In this document: positions 54,328 to 64,000 of the stretch, one piece after another
How positions within the stretch are numbered: position 1 is the stretch's first letter
How the letters are laid out: each line of letters begins with the position of its first letter
Source of the DNA: Jaapia argillacea MUCL 33604
Lineage: Eukaryota > Basidiomycota > Agaricomycetes > Jaapiales > Jaapiaceae
Length of the DNA: 64,000 nt
Assembly (NCBI GenBank): GCA_000697665.1
Contig: KL197716.1
Location: 1,060,937-1,124,936, forward strand
Direction of reading: 5' to 3'
The notes under the pieces: model-generated
The model's database searches: none
What the model was told of the DNA's origin: nothing
What the model saw: the letters and a program-made list of their open reading frames with translations, nothing else
Made by a program: the position numbers and the translations under genes

Positions 54328-56655
54328 TTGTTCACGCTGCTCCTTGCCTCTCATCCATCGTACTCATCCTCCGATAGCCCCATGCAGGTCCTCAACGACG
54401 ACAGCAATGTCGGAGACTCTGACTCACTCTTCGGCTCACCTCCCCCATCCCCAAGCAGACCAAGGTCGCCACCAGGTTTAGCACTCCCAGGTGCATCTCT
54501 GAGTTTTGCAGAAAACGTGGGGACCATTGCACTTCCTGGCTCCCTTACATATTCTGAACTATCAGTCATCCCACCAGTATCACGTCTGGGTGGTGATATC
54601 CACCATCACCAATACACGCCACATCATCATGCCAGCGATGGGCTAATGCACCTCCCACCACAATTTCATGCCATCCAGAGCATGACCCCTCCACCACATC
54701 TATCATCGGTAGGTAGTCGGTCGTCATCCAGCACCCCCGTCCCTTCAACGACTACGAAGCCACGGAAAAAGTCGACCGCAGGTAAATCGCGATCTGCCAC
54801 ACCACGACCTCCCCCACCACCCATTCAGATGCCCGATCCTGACGCCCCGCCACCTGTCAACTTTCTGCGTAACCAACAAGCTTTGCTTGGATTAGCCGGA
54901 CTTGTCGGTGGTGTTAACCCTGCCAATCTTAACAGGCATGCGGCCGGTTCCAGCGCGAAGCATCCCATCGTCGTCGATGATGGGCCAACCCTTGCTCCCG
55001 ATCGACTACTCTCTATCGACCCCACTCACCTACCCACTCCCTCGGGTCAAGCTATTGTCGATTCCTTGATTAAACAAAAGAATATCTTTCCAGTTTTATC
55101 TTCACTCCTCAAGCTCATTTCCCCGCCAAGTACTCAGTCATTCTCATCCAACCGCACCGACGCTCCTCCACCAGCGAAACGGAAAAAGCTGAATAATGTT
55201 CCGGCAGGCGCCGCGGACTGGGACGTGCCGTTCCCTTTTCATGAGGGAGAAGGTCCGGAGGCATATCGTGCGAGATGGGAACGGGAGCGCGCAAAGCAGT
55301 TGATCACACAACTCATCGGCCTTATTCAAAATGCTGCTCAGAAAGCGGCGACCAAGGAGTATCTGCAGAAACAGAAGGAGCACGAGCACCGTCAGTCACA
55401 AAACGTTTGGGGCTATTATCGTCCAATTACAGCCACATATGGCCAAGTGGTGCGCAAGCCGCAGCCCACGCCTGCGCAGACGGAGCCGAGCACGTTGACC
55501 GATGTCACAAATGAGAGCCATTTGGTTCGCCACCCTGGTTCGCCATCCTCATCGGAGCATACACACCACCCCATCTCCCCATCGATAACCGACCAACAGT
55601 TGTCTTTGGACCAGTTGATCGCCTCCCTACTTCCCTCTGGACTGTCGCAAGACGATCCTTCGCTCGTTCAGCAGGGTTTGGGGAATCCGGCGGCGGAACA
55701 TGGGCTTCCACAACAAGAGCTGACGACGGATATCGAAAGCTGGATGTCTATCCTGGAGACCTTTCCCTCTATGGAGATTGACAATGACTCCAAAGGAGAA
55801 GACTTCTCCATGAGCTTGGATGGCCTCGACTTTCCTCCGTCCACATCCACCCCCACAACCGCTAATACGCCATCCACGTCTGGCCTACCACCAGCGAACT
55901 CCAACCCTTCACAACGAAATTCACAACCATTGCCCGACTTTATGATCGATCCTGTCCTTCTCGCCTTATCCGTGTCACATCCCTCGACATTACTCGTTCC
56001 CCGAGACGAATCCGAACATACCGACGCAGCCTCTGTTGGTACCGGGATGTTATCTACTCCGTCTCTTACAGCATCCCCCATGCCCTCATCTAGTTCGCTC
56101 GCAGATCCACTCACTCCTTCCAATTGGGATGCTGTGTTTACCGACGTCGATATTTTCGCTGGTGATCAAGGTATGTCGTGGCTTTTCGATGGAGTGTTTA
56201 CGGGCCCTCATGAGTCCGGCGTCGTAGTAGAAGACCCAGTGGATGCTGCTAGCGTATTGTTGCAACTTGCCTCGACTTCTCCAAGCCAAATGGCCTCTTG
56301 TTCTACTTTCACTGCGCAAGGGATCGTCTCTCCTTCGGAAACTCTGATTACACAAGCGAACCAAGTCCCGCATTTACCTCCACCGGCCCCTACAACCAGA
56401 TCACTTGCCTTTCCAACCCCTCTCGACCCTCCCACCACCGTTTCAGCGGCAAACTTACTCCGACCCGCCCGATCGATTGCTGGTCCTGGACGAGCATCTG
56501 TTGCCAAGAGCACGACCAACAAGGACGATGTATTGCGACGCGCAAAGGAACGACGTCGGCAGTTGGTGGCTGAGATTGAGAGAGCAAAGGTTCAACTTTG
56601 GGAAAGTACCCTTGAGCAGGGTGTGTTGACGCACTTGGCGAAGGACAATGTTTGA
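54328..56655 (+). CDS. Large intrinsically disordered protein, single exon (unknown)
   Basis: Intronless frame of up to 775 codons, unusual here because neighbours have many introns. The first Met (54328) reads into a hydrophobic 'FTLLLASHPSYSSSD'. The Met at 54382 ('MQVLNDDSNVGDSDSLFGSP') is a better start. Pro/Ser/Thr/His-rich throughout, with two more ordered patches: 'FHEGEGPEAYRARWERERAK' and 'QLITQLIGLIQNAAQKAATK' (55230-55360), and a C-terminal coiled coil 'DVLRRAKERRRQLVAEIERA' (about 56520-56580). Acidic 'SLFDSPPPSP'-like and 'LSLDQLIASLLPSGL' segments resemble activation regions. I infer a transcription-related regulator, with no DNA-binding domain recognised. Confidence 0.7.
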   Translation: MFTLLLASHPSYSSSDSPMQVLNDDSNVGDSDSLFGSPPPSPSRPRSPPGLALPGASLSFAENVGTIALPGSLTYSELSVIPPVSRLGGDIHHHQYTPHHHASDGLMHLPPQFHAIQSMTPPPHLSSVGSRSSSSTPVPSTTTKPRKKSTAGKSRSATPRPPPPPIQMPDPDAPPPVNFLRNQQALLGLAGLVGGVNPANLNRHAAGSSAKHPIVVDDGPTLAPDRLLSIDPTHLPTPSGQAIVDSLIKQKNIFPVLSSLLKLISPPSTQSFSSNRTDAPPPAKRKKLNNVPAGAADWDVPFPFHEGEGPEAYRARWERERAKQLITQLIGLIQNAAQKAATKEYLQKQKEHEHRQSQNVWGYYRPITATYGQVVRKPQPTPAQTEPSTLTDVTNESHLVRHPGSPSSSEHTHHPISPSITDQQLSLDQLIASLLPSGLSQDDPSLVQQGLGNPAAEHGLPQQELTTDIESWMSILETFPSMEIDNDSKGEDFSMSLDGLDFPPSTSTPTTANTPSTSGLPPANSNPSQRNSQPLPDFMIDPVLLALSVSHPSTLLVPRDESEHTDAASVGTGMLSTPSLTASPMPSSSSLADPLTPSNWDAVFTDVDIFAGDQGMSWLFDGVFTGPHESGVVVEDPVDAASVLLQLASTSPSQMASCSTFTAQGIVSPSETLITQANQVPHLPPPAPTTRSLAFPTPLDPPTTVSAANLLRPARSIAGPGRASVAKSTTNKDDVLRRAKERRRQLVAEIERAKVQLWESTLEQGVLTHLAKDNV

Positions 56656-56988
56656 AGCCGAAACTAGTTACATTTGTTCGCTGTCAGTAGGTCTATGATA
56701 CGGGAGACCATGATCCCTATGCAATGAACCTTGATGTGTGTAAATTGTTCTTGCGTTTGATTTTTGTTTGGGCGACATTTCGACGGTGCCGGCTGCGGAG
56801 AGGGATAACGCCGATGGTTATGACATGGTAGGTGGACATGCCATCGCGGAGCCGTTGCAATGCTACAGCGCATTTGTTTTCTTCCACTCTGCGCTTGTCC
56901 CTGTATTAATCCTCCACGTCCCGGAAACCTGTACCACTTCTAGTATTAACGACTCTGTTGACCAGGTTCTGATACGATCACGGTTGAA
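56656..56988. other. Intergenic, 333 bp
   Basis: Carries the 3' end of the disordered protein gene and the promoter of the next gene (both plus strand). I see no gene and no clear TATA. Confidence 0.4.
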
Positions 56989-58100
56989 ATGACCACCAAC
57001 AACCCGTTTATCGACCAGGTAGGTACGCCACCGGTCCCATCTCCTGGAATCAGTTGGTATTGACCAGATATCTTGATCCCAGTCCGCTGCAGCCTACTCT
57101 CGTTTCCCCGATATCGGTGCCCAACAATCTCCCAGTCCTCCCGGTTCAGGACAGTACTCGACATGGATCCAGCCGCAGTACACGCAGCAACCAACACAGC
57201 AGCCATCACCAGCAGCCTATCCTAACCAATCCATGTACCTCCAACAGCAGCAGCAACCACAGGCTGCTTGGGGACAAGGAGTCTACTCGAATCCCACTGG
57301 ATTTCAGCCCTCTAGCTCATTTGGTCAACAACTGGCTGTTGGGGGAGTGCCCCAACCTTATCAGAACCAGTATGCCAACGGTGCAGCAGGGTATTATGCC
57401 CAACCACAACAACCACAGCAGCCACAGTTCACTGGATATGCCTCGCCCTCACCCTACGGGAGCGTTTATCCCCAGCAGGGTCAGGCACAAGCGCAGTACC
57501 AGACACCGCAGGCTTACCTCGCAGAATTCGATCCTTATTCCGCGATAGGACAGCAGCAGTGGTCTCAAGGGCAGCAGCCTCAGCAGCAGCAACCACAAAC
57601 CACGTCTACAACAACTTCTTCGCACTCCCGTTCGCCCTCTGCTTCTGGCTCGCCACATCCTCGCGACTACATACGCACCCACAAGCCAGAATTAGAGTCG
57701 TGGGATCCTTATGCATGGAAACAACTCAAGAATGCATGTGATACGCTTATGAGTGCTTGGGAGGCGAGGAAGAATGAGATTGGATCGAGGTTAGGTCAAC
57801 TTGGGCAGATGGGAAGCGGGGCGGGAGGTTGGTATGGGGTTGACCAGGAGAGGAGTAGGCTTGGTGAAGTGAGTGTTATTATCCCATTTTGGAAAGCATT
57901 CGTGTTGAACCTTCGGTCCTGCATAGCTGTTGAAAGAGGCGCAAGGGAATTTCAACTCTATCGCGGCGTCCTCTATCCAATTAACTGAAGTATTCTCTGG
58001 ATATCGACTGTCCAGTGATTTGGCTAGTAAGCGGAGGGTCCGCGAGGCTGTTAATGCCGCTGTGCAGGCATTACCTGACTGGCCTCCCAGTGGGATATAA
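56989..58100 (+). CDS. Gln/Pro-rich protein with N-terminal NPF motif (unknown)
   Basis: Exon 1 'MTTNNPFIDQ' (56989-57018), intron with GTAGGT, then a Gln/Pro-rich central part ('QQPQQPQFTGYASPSP', 'QGQAQAQYQTPQ', about 57210-57600). A Ser-rich patch follows, then an ordered C-terminus with 'DPYAWKQLKNACDTLMSAWE'. After a 58-nt intron comes 'LLKEAQGNFNSIAASSIQLT', then 'SKRRVREAVNAAVQALPDWP' and the end 'PSGI'. About 330 aa. NPF tripeptides bind EH-domain endocytosis proteins. I infer, weakly, a membrane-traffic adaptor. The last ~100 residues (helical, conserved look) are the part to search. Confidence 0.7.
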
Positions 58101-58599
58101 GTGGCGGACGTGGTTGGTGTTTGTACTGTGATTGTCTGATATCTACATCTATAGGGCTTTTGGGACTCGGTTGCATTATAATCTGAATGGACTTTCTCCT
58201 GTTGCTGTAGTTTTATTGTTTTGTGGCACGACTTGTAATGAAGACACGATGAATGATTGGGACGTTTCTGAGGTCAAAGCGAAGGTTCCAAGTACAAATG
58301 GTACATCCTTTAATTCTCAAACTATGCATCTAACGCGAGATTGTTCGCCAGCAAGTCTTTACATACGCCCAGCCACCATGCACAAATCCAAACCACTTCT
58401 ATGCGACCAGGACATCATCAACCAGCCAACTGGGACGAGCAACTCTCCGGGTTGCAACCAAGCGTCTATGATAGAATCTGAGAACAAGATTTCAAGAGGG
58501 GACGGGCGTCACGGGTAGCTATGTGTTTCGTGTTGTGTATGAAGAAGCCAAGTCGGGTGGACGGGGTAAGTGGTAGATCGAGGATCGATGGTTTGCCTG
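58101..58599. other. Convergent intergenic region, no gene supported
   Basis: About 500 bp. A plus-strand frame at 58132-58518 has no family and no splice context. I take it as 3' flank of both genes. Confidence 0.35.
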
Positions 58600-59180
58600 T
58601 TATTGCCGATGGTATCGAGGGGCGGGGATGAGACCAAGGACGCCAAATATGAGTGCATACATCCCCGTTGCTGTAGACAAGGAAGCCCGACAATTCAAAT
58701 CTGGAACATAAGGAAATAACAGGGCAGCGCAACGCACCACCAACGATGCCTTCGAGGTAACCCAAACTAGACCAATGACCGAGGGTGAAGGATAGCAATG
58801 GCCACCCGATCACCATACATGCGGTCAATAACTAGCATTGTGATATGAGTGATGAATGATGGATGAACGAGCAAGATGAATTGAAGGCGTACAGGGATCA
58901 CTTTGGATAACTCTCCTGATTCACGCCAGGATCGGTACTGGGGGAGCAAGAGACGATCAGCAGTGGTTTAAAAGGCTGAAAGAAGGGCCTACGTTTGGTT
59001 GTTGACCTTTTATCCAAGGGATAAGAAGGATGTAGAGGAAAAGCCCAATGGTCAGAGCTCCTGAAACCAAGGACGTCCGTGCAGCAGATCTACGATATAC
59101 GTCCCCGATCAGACAGGTCCTCAGTGCTGATAGAGTCAAAACTCACGTCGCCCAAGTGCGCTGGGACCTCGTCTCTCCAT
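58600..59180 (-). CDS. Small multi-pass membrane protein (unknown)
   Basis: Spliced minus-strand model. A lead exon begins near 59180 ('MERR...'). Then comes 'SGALTIGLFLYILLIPWIKG' (TM1) joined across an intron to 'YRSWRESGELSKVIP'. A second intron leads to 'LLTACMVIGWPLLSFTLGHW' and 'SSLGYLEGIVG' (TM2), and a third joins to 'MYALIFGVLGLIPAPRYHRQ' (TM3). Splice sites GTAGGC, GTACGC and GTGCGT with CAG/TAG acceptors keep one frame and place stops only at 58600-58602. About 125-135 aa. The exact N-terminus is uncertain: the first intron needs a weak GTCCCA donor. Family not recognised. Confidence 0.55.
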
Positions 59181-60043
59181 CGCCACTTGCCAAACTCCAG
59201 AGATGGGTAAATGTTTCGAGATAATATGTTATGGCGAGACCAGGAACGAGGAACTGAAGTTGTTTAATTGAATGCCTGGATAACGACAGGGACATGGAAT
59301 AAGGATAACGACTTTAGGGCGTCAATAGCGACTGTTTCTGACAGCAAACAGGCCCGGCAAGGAAAAATGGGTTGCAGCGTGTCCCCGCATGGAAGAAGCG
59401 ATCGTGGCACAATCACATGCCTTCAACGGGCGCTTCTACCGTGCACCTTGTTTCTTTACAGCTGCTTCACCTTTGCACAACCTCCTTCCATGCCCCTCAT
59501 ATCTCAACTTTCTGTTTCCTGGAATCCCACTGACCTTGCTGGCCGAACCTCCAATGCCTGTGCGAACCTGTGCACATCTCCGTCTCAGCTACCCCGGCGA
59601 AGACCACTGATTCTATCCCCATTGAACATGACGTCCTTTAAGGATTTGCTTGGGTGATCCTCCCAAGGGTACCACCGCCAGGCTGATCAACCATCAGTGA
59701 CTCGGGGTGCATCCCTTGCCCGTGCTATAAATCATGCCCGGAAGCTGTGATCTTAGACTCCGAATGGGCATCGTGGCGGGAAGGCGCTGCAATGTCTATG
59801 TTGCCAACATACATCTTCCTCTCCGAGAACACCGATTTCCCCTCTTGGATTTGATGCAGCCCACTCTGCCCGTTCTCCCTGCGTAATGACAACGCAATTG
59901 GCATCTGGCCTTCAGTATAAGTACCAGGCAAAAATGCCTCTTCCAACAACATTCGATTTCCCTCTCAGTTTCCTCCTCTAATTGCTTTTCCTTTCTGCTC
60001 TACCTCTTAATTTTCTCTCTCTCCTAATCACGAGCTCGAGATA
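59181..60043. promoter_or_regulatory. Cupredoxin promoter and divergent region
   Basis: Upstream of the cupredoxin gene there is 'TATAAAT' at 59726-59732. A long pyrimidine-rich leader with 'ctctctctcctaatcacg' (59960-60035) lies just before the ATG. Both features suit strong expression. The region also holds the promoter of the small membrane protein on the other strand. No other gene seen. Confidence 0.55.
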
Positions 60044-61485
60044 ATGCGTTTCGCTCTTCGATTTGCTATTCTTGCTTCCGTCATTACCTTGTCGCTTGCT
60101 GCCGTTTTCGACGTCAGTGTCGGCGCGGGGGGACTGCTCAAGTTCGATCCAGAGACGGTCACCGCTCAAAAAGGCGATATCGTCAATTTCGTCTTGTGCG
60201 TCCGTTTCAAATTACATCCCCTCGTGCATTGCTCACATAGACTTCAGCCATCCCAAGAACCACACTGTCACCCAATCGTCTTTCAATGCGCCATGTGTGC
60301 CTTTGGCGGGTGGCTTCAATTCGGGATTGTACGTTCCTCTAAAATCATGGATTCTCATTGCGTCCACTGACGGTGTACTTTGGTTTTCAGTACGCCAGTG
60401 GCCTCAGAAGGGGGTGGATTGCCGAACTTCCCAGTTACTGTTAACGACTCCACGACCCCAATCTGGGTGCACTGCGAGCAAGTCGGGCATTGCGGAAAAG
60501 GTTTGCACCAGCCATTCTGTTCTTATTCGACTCGGTTACTGATCTGTATGTTGAAGGAATGGTGTTTGCCATCAACGCACCTCCCGACCCTAATCCCCAC
60601 TCCTTCTCCGCGTTCAAAGCCCTTGCCATCGCGATCAACGGGACAAACACGTCAACTACGGCTACTGCTGTCTCGACTGTCACGGTAACCACAACGGTCA
60701 CTGCCCCTTCGACAACCTATACGTCAGTGTACACCAGTTATGCCGCCCGTGAGCTTCCCTTCACCTCCTTTTCACAATAACGGAGTATTTATATTTCATT
60801 CAGCCCCCGCCACGTCTGCCGCTTACTGGCAGCCCACTGATCACAAGATCACGGTTGGTAAAGATGGTCAATTGATGTTCAACCCGTCCAATATCACCGC
60901 AGCAATCGGAGACACAGTTACCTTCGAGTTGTAGGTCTTTCTCTAGTTCTTCACGATCAAATGAAATCTGATGGCACGTAACTTGTAGCCACCCCAAGAA
61001 TCACACCGTCACCCAATCGAGCTTCCTCGCACCCTGCCAACCCCTTGCTGATACCTCCGCTTATCGTACTGCTGGGTTCAACTCTGGGTTCACGCCCGTC
61101 GCCTCGGAGAACGGTACTTTCCCCACATTCCAGATCAAAATCAATGATGTCGGTCACATCTCCAACTGTGCATCCTCATTTTTACTGACCGATGTGATCC
61201 GAACCACAGACTGCGCCCATTTGGGGATTCTGCGAACAGACCGGACATTGCGGCAAAGGTGCGTCGTTTCTAACGTATAGCCAGCATGACGGAAGCTGAA
61301 CCTATCTTTCAGGAATGGTGTTCTCCATCAATGCGGTTCAATCAAGCATGAACAACTTTGCAGCTTTCCAAGCTCGTGCCATTCAAATCAACGGTACGAG
61401 CATCACATCCATGGCCTCTAGTACCAGCACTGCGACTACTAGTCAATACACTCATTGGAGTGCTCGTCACCGCCGTTCTCAGTAA
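60044..61485 (+). CDS. Secreted double cupredoxin (extracellular serine-rich type)
   Basis: A secreted protein of two blue-copper-like (plastocyanin/cupredoxin) domains. Signal peptide 'MRFALRFAILASVITLSLA'. Domain 1: 'GGLLKFDPETVTAQKGDIVN', 'HPKNHTVTQSSFNAPCVPL', 'IWVHCEQVGHCGKGMVF'. A Ser/Thr-rich spacer follows ('TSTTATAVSTVTVTTTVTA'). Domain 2: 'KITVGKDGQLMFNPSNIT', 'HPKNHTVTQSSFLAPCQPL', 'WGFCEQTGHCGKGMVF'. In both, the type-1 ligand set His (NHTV), Cys, His (GHC) and Met (GKGM) can be placed. Six short introns split the domains at corresponding places, which suggests an internal duplication. About 350 aa, end 'HWSARHRRSQ'. Function in fungi is unclear: wall, copper or interaction roles are proposed. 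Confidence 0.9.
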
Positions 61486-62904
61486 ATTTACGAGTCCATG
61501 ATTTGGGAGTTGCGAGGTTCAGAGTGGGACATTTCACATACTTACGACTTACATTCTGAGGGACCTGGACTTTAGTCATGGCTATCGGTCCCTTTGACGT
61601 TCTTTATGCATTACGATCTTCACGGACTACTTGTAGCTATTACGCATTACACGAATGGACAATACATACGGGACCACGCCGTGTATATTTCTATCTATCT
61701 AAGATGACGATGATTCAGACCTTTGGACTGAAATTGACACAAAAGGTGATTCATTGACAAGTAGAAAGGAGTATCCGCAGAATCGCTCAGTGAAGTGGAT
61801 TGCGGGTTCGTCAGGCAAGTCTCCCTACACTCCATACTTATCCATTTTGTAACAGGAATTTCTCCGCAAGTCAAGTTATGGACGGTACTTCGTTCGTCTC
61901 CGAGGAGCCAACATCCCCGCCGCGGCGGAGTTCGAAGCAGACTTGTCACCTGGGTCTCAACCTGTCTCAACTTCATAAGATCCTACTTATGTACTGGCTC
62001 GCTTTGCCATTGCCCAAAAACCAGGACCCGATCTTGCATGACAATGAACAGGAATCGCAATCCCGTTGAACTCCCATGGATGGAGCATTCACGAATCTTC
62101 AGGAAACACAGGAACAGCCTCAGCGCCCTCCCCTCGGAACCACCGTTCACTTCGAATCGGTTATCTTGTACCAGTCATCTATCCTCACATCATGACTCGT
62201 AATGGGCTTTATCTCTGTGCTGGTTCGTAATTGATACGGCGACATAGCGTTGCAGTGATTAGAGGATTTGAGGCCTCCCAAACATGGACCCATAAACCCA
62301 CCCACCTCTCCCCCTCAGGCTCGTTAGATCGGAGCCTCGAACGTGTGTAACTGACAGGTGAGAGCTTTCGAGTCAGTGACGAGTCTAATGATATTTCTAG
62401 AATGCAGATCGGGCAGCGGCAGTACTGAGGGCTATATGTCGCTTTTGTCCACTGCATCGTATCAGAGCCGCTCGTACTAGGTGGTATCGAGCTCATCAAG
62501 CCAAGATCATACCACCCTTTTGTCAATCGGAGTCAACGGGACTTGTTTCACTGCCTGCCATTCGATGCTGTACAACCTCCTGCTGAAGCACGATCTTGAG
62601 GGAACACTGCTCGGTCGACAGCTCTCCTCCGCCTCATGTGGCATCACTGGAACACTGTAGTGTGAATTTCAACCTGATGGGTTCTGCTAGTATCTTTCCA
62701 TCCCATATATTAAGCTCGACTGTAACAATTGAGCATCAAAGGCTTCGCTTTCCGCCCATATCTCGCCCGCCTCCTTCCACGCCCTCGTCCCCTCTTTTTA
62801 CGCCGCCCGTTTCCCTCGTATTAGAGGTCAATGTGAGCACTTCTTTTAATCTGGCCATTGTTCCGCCAACGCTAATTATCTTTCTCCCGGACTAGCTGCA
62901 AAGT
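61486..62904. other. Intergenic region of 1.4 kb, no gene supported
   Basis: Short frames on both strands show no family. It contains the promoter of the next gene with 'catatattaagc' (TATA-like, about 62704-62715) and a pyrimidine-rich run at 62750-62830. No tRNA, snRNA or mobile element is apparent. Confidence 0.4.
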
Positions 62905-63867
62905 ATGACGATCAGAGAATTCTTCGGCTTCGACGCTGAGGCCTATCAACGCAAGCTCCGATTCGAATATACCAATCAGCAGCTATCGGAAGACATCTCC
63001 TCTAAAAGACAGAAAATCGTATCTTCCACCATTGGGGTCGGTTCTGGTGTTGGATTCGCAGTTCACACCGGGGGCGTTTCCTTGCTTCCAGCAGGGTTCA
63101 ATGCTCGCATGCTCTCTATTTCAGTCCAGAAACTCAAGTTACTGGAATCAGAGTGGGCTTCGCGGGGATTGGCACCCATCCATTGGCGAAAGCGAGACAT
63201 CGCCCTCCCGACTGCGTTGAGGCTCCTCTCGTCAGCATTGACGCTTGGGGTAGACGTTTGCTTTGCGGATGCCGGGATCAGCTGTATCAACAGTCTGATG
63301 GGTGCCGGTGCCCATCACATTGCTAGTGGAGCCTTTAATGGTAGTGTCCAAGGCCCGCAGGTTGCTCCGGGCTTCATTGCGGGTTTTACGGATGGTGTCA
63401 CCCAAGGCTATAATGCAGTTGCTCACCACGGCCAATTCGTGGCCAATGCCGTCACTGGCACGAACACCCAGTTTTCTGACGGAGCTGCATTGGGAGAGGG
63501 GTTAGGAATCCATGCCGTTGGAGCCGCTATTTCGAACATGACTTCAATGATCCCCTTGTCTAATCGGCGACGTCAGCAAGGGTCTCATACATACCACGCA
63601 CCGTATCAGCCCACCCAGCCTCAATATGGGCCTCTTCATCCATCAGGCCCTCAGTCTCAGTCGGGTCTTCCTTACCACCCGGCGCCCTCTCACCACCCAG
63701 CTTCTTACCAACAGGGGCCTGTTTACCAGCAAGGACCTTTGTCACGTTCTTTTCCCTCTGACCACATGACATGTAGAACATTCCTTTCTATTCCAGCCTA
63801 TAGCATTAACGACTCTACTGACTCAGTCGTTGACCCTCTAGCCAGTAGCATTAAGATCTCGGTATGA
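62905..63867 (+). CDS. Uncharacterised Agaricomycete-type protein
   Basis: Single-exon 320-aa protein. The N-terminus 'MTIREFFGFDAEAYQRKLRF' and 'FNARMLSISVQKLKLLESEW' have the look of a clade-wide basidiomycete family with no assigned function. The middle is rich in Gly and Ala ('GVGSGVGFAVHTGGVS', 'GAHHIASGAFNGSVQGPQVA'), which could be a glycine-zipper or membrane-active region. The C-terminal 90 residues are Pro/Gln/His/Ser-rich and disordered. No signal peptide. The gene sits after a TATA-containing promoter and has no intron. I do not assign a function. Confidence 0.75.
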   Translation: MTIREFFGFDAEAYQRKLRFEYTNQQLSEDISSKRQKIVSSTIGVGSGVGFAVHTGGVSLLPAGFNARMLSISVQKLKLLESEWASRGLAPIHWRKRDIALPTALRLLSSALTLGVDVCFADAGISCINSLMGAGAHHIASGAFNGSVQGPQVAPGFIAGFTDGVTQGYNAVAHHGQFVANAVTGTNTQFSDGAALGEGLGIHAVGAAISNMTSMIPLSNRRRQQGSHTYHAPYQPTQPQYGPLHPSGPQSQSGLPYHPAPSHHPASYQQGPVYQQGPLSRSFPSDHMTCRTFLSIPAYSINDSTDSVVDPLASSIKISV

Positions 63868-64000
63868 CGCCTTATGGTCCCACGGACTATTATTAGGATA
63901 GCCATGTAGTATATAAGCTCGTACCATCTTAATGCAAACGCCAGTCTTGAGCTGGTCTATTCCAAACCAGCCACTCCTGTGTGTCATCGGTCGACCTCAT
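63868..64000. other. Right edge, no gene
   Basis: 3' flank of the last gene; a 'gtatataagc' TATA-like site at about 63909 could belong to a gene off the window. Confidence 0.35.

Noticed and set aside
57054-57548. Second frame in the Q/P-rich gene
   Set aside because: Alternative frame of a CAG-rich exon; out of frame with both flanking exons.
58132-58518. Plus-strand frame between the NPF protein and the small membrane protein
   Set aside because: No family, no introns, lies in a convergent 3' flank.
1-64000. CRISPR array, rRNA operon or integrated virus
   Set aside because: No regular spaced repeats, no rRNA core motifs, and the only pol genes belong to LTR retrotransposons.

Overview
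This window is nuclear DNA of a filamentous fungus, almost certainly an Agaricomycete-type basidiomycete. The signs are many GT-AG introns of only about 50-60 nt, short intergenic spaces, a mitochondrial presequence ending in a 'FHSSPR'-like motif, and housekeeping families with clear fungal orthologues. No bacterial operons, rRNA genes, CRISPR arrays or convincing tRNA genes were seen. Gene models were built by hand from splice signals, reading-frame continuity and family conservation. Where exon sums are quoted, they close in frame.

Layout. Bases 1 to about 20,700 are a transposon graveyard. It holds a decayed Gypsy-type protease fragment at the left edge (1-2,330), several broken Copia copies in both orientations (3,150-10,125), two LTR-like solo fragments, and one chromodomain Gypsy element. 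That element (11,047-20,674) keeps both LTRs and a perfect 5-bp target duplication (CATTG), but is interrupted by a Copia LTR and by a pogo/Tigger-like DNA transposon on the opposite strand. The island is nearly free of CpG, and the composition changes sharply at about 20.9 kb where the genes begin.

Bases 21,084-63,867 are a compact gene region. In order: OMA1 mitochondrial protease (-), SVF1 survival factor (-), ACL4 chaperone of ribosomal protein uL4 (+), an RMND1/MRX10-type mitochondrial DUF155 protein (-), SART1/SNU66 splicing factor (+), RNase H2 catalytic subunit (-), an unknown protein (-), a nuclear coiled-coil protein (+), an intracellular GH13 alpha-amylase (+), a sugar transporter (-), a GPI-anchored Ser/Thr-rich wall protein (-), a protein disulfide isomerase with an ERp29 C-domain (-), SQT1/AAMP WD40 chaperone of uL16 (+), a xylose-isomerase-like TIM-barrel enzyme (+), a Rho1 GEF (-), a large disordered protein (+), a Gln/Pro-rich NPF protein (+), a small multi-pass membrane protein (-), a secreted double cupredoxin (+) and an Agaricomycete-type orphan protein (+).

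How they fit together. Genes sit as tight divergent or convergent pairs, so promoters and terminators are often shared. Two pairs suggest possible functional links: the amylase and sugar transporter end 63 bp apart, and the disulfide isomerase and SQT1 share a promoter carrying a CACGTG/TGACTCA composite. Three mitochondrial or stress genes (OMA1, SVF1, RMND1-like) and two dedicated ribosomal-protein chaperones (ACL4, SQT1) also lie here, though co-location alone proves nothing. The most unusual signals are in splicing: a likely 4-nt microexon inside the amylase catalytic motif, a likely 2-nt microexon in the GPI protein gene, three GC-AG introns, and a probable coding exon consisting of only the ATG of the RMND1-like gene.
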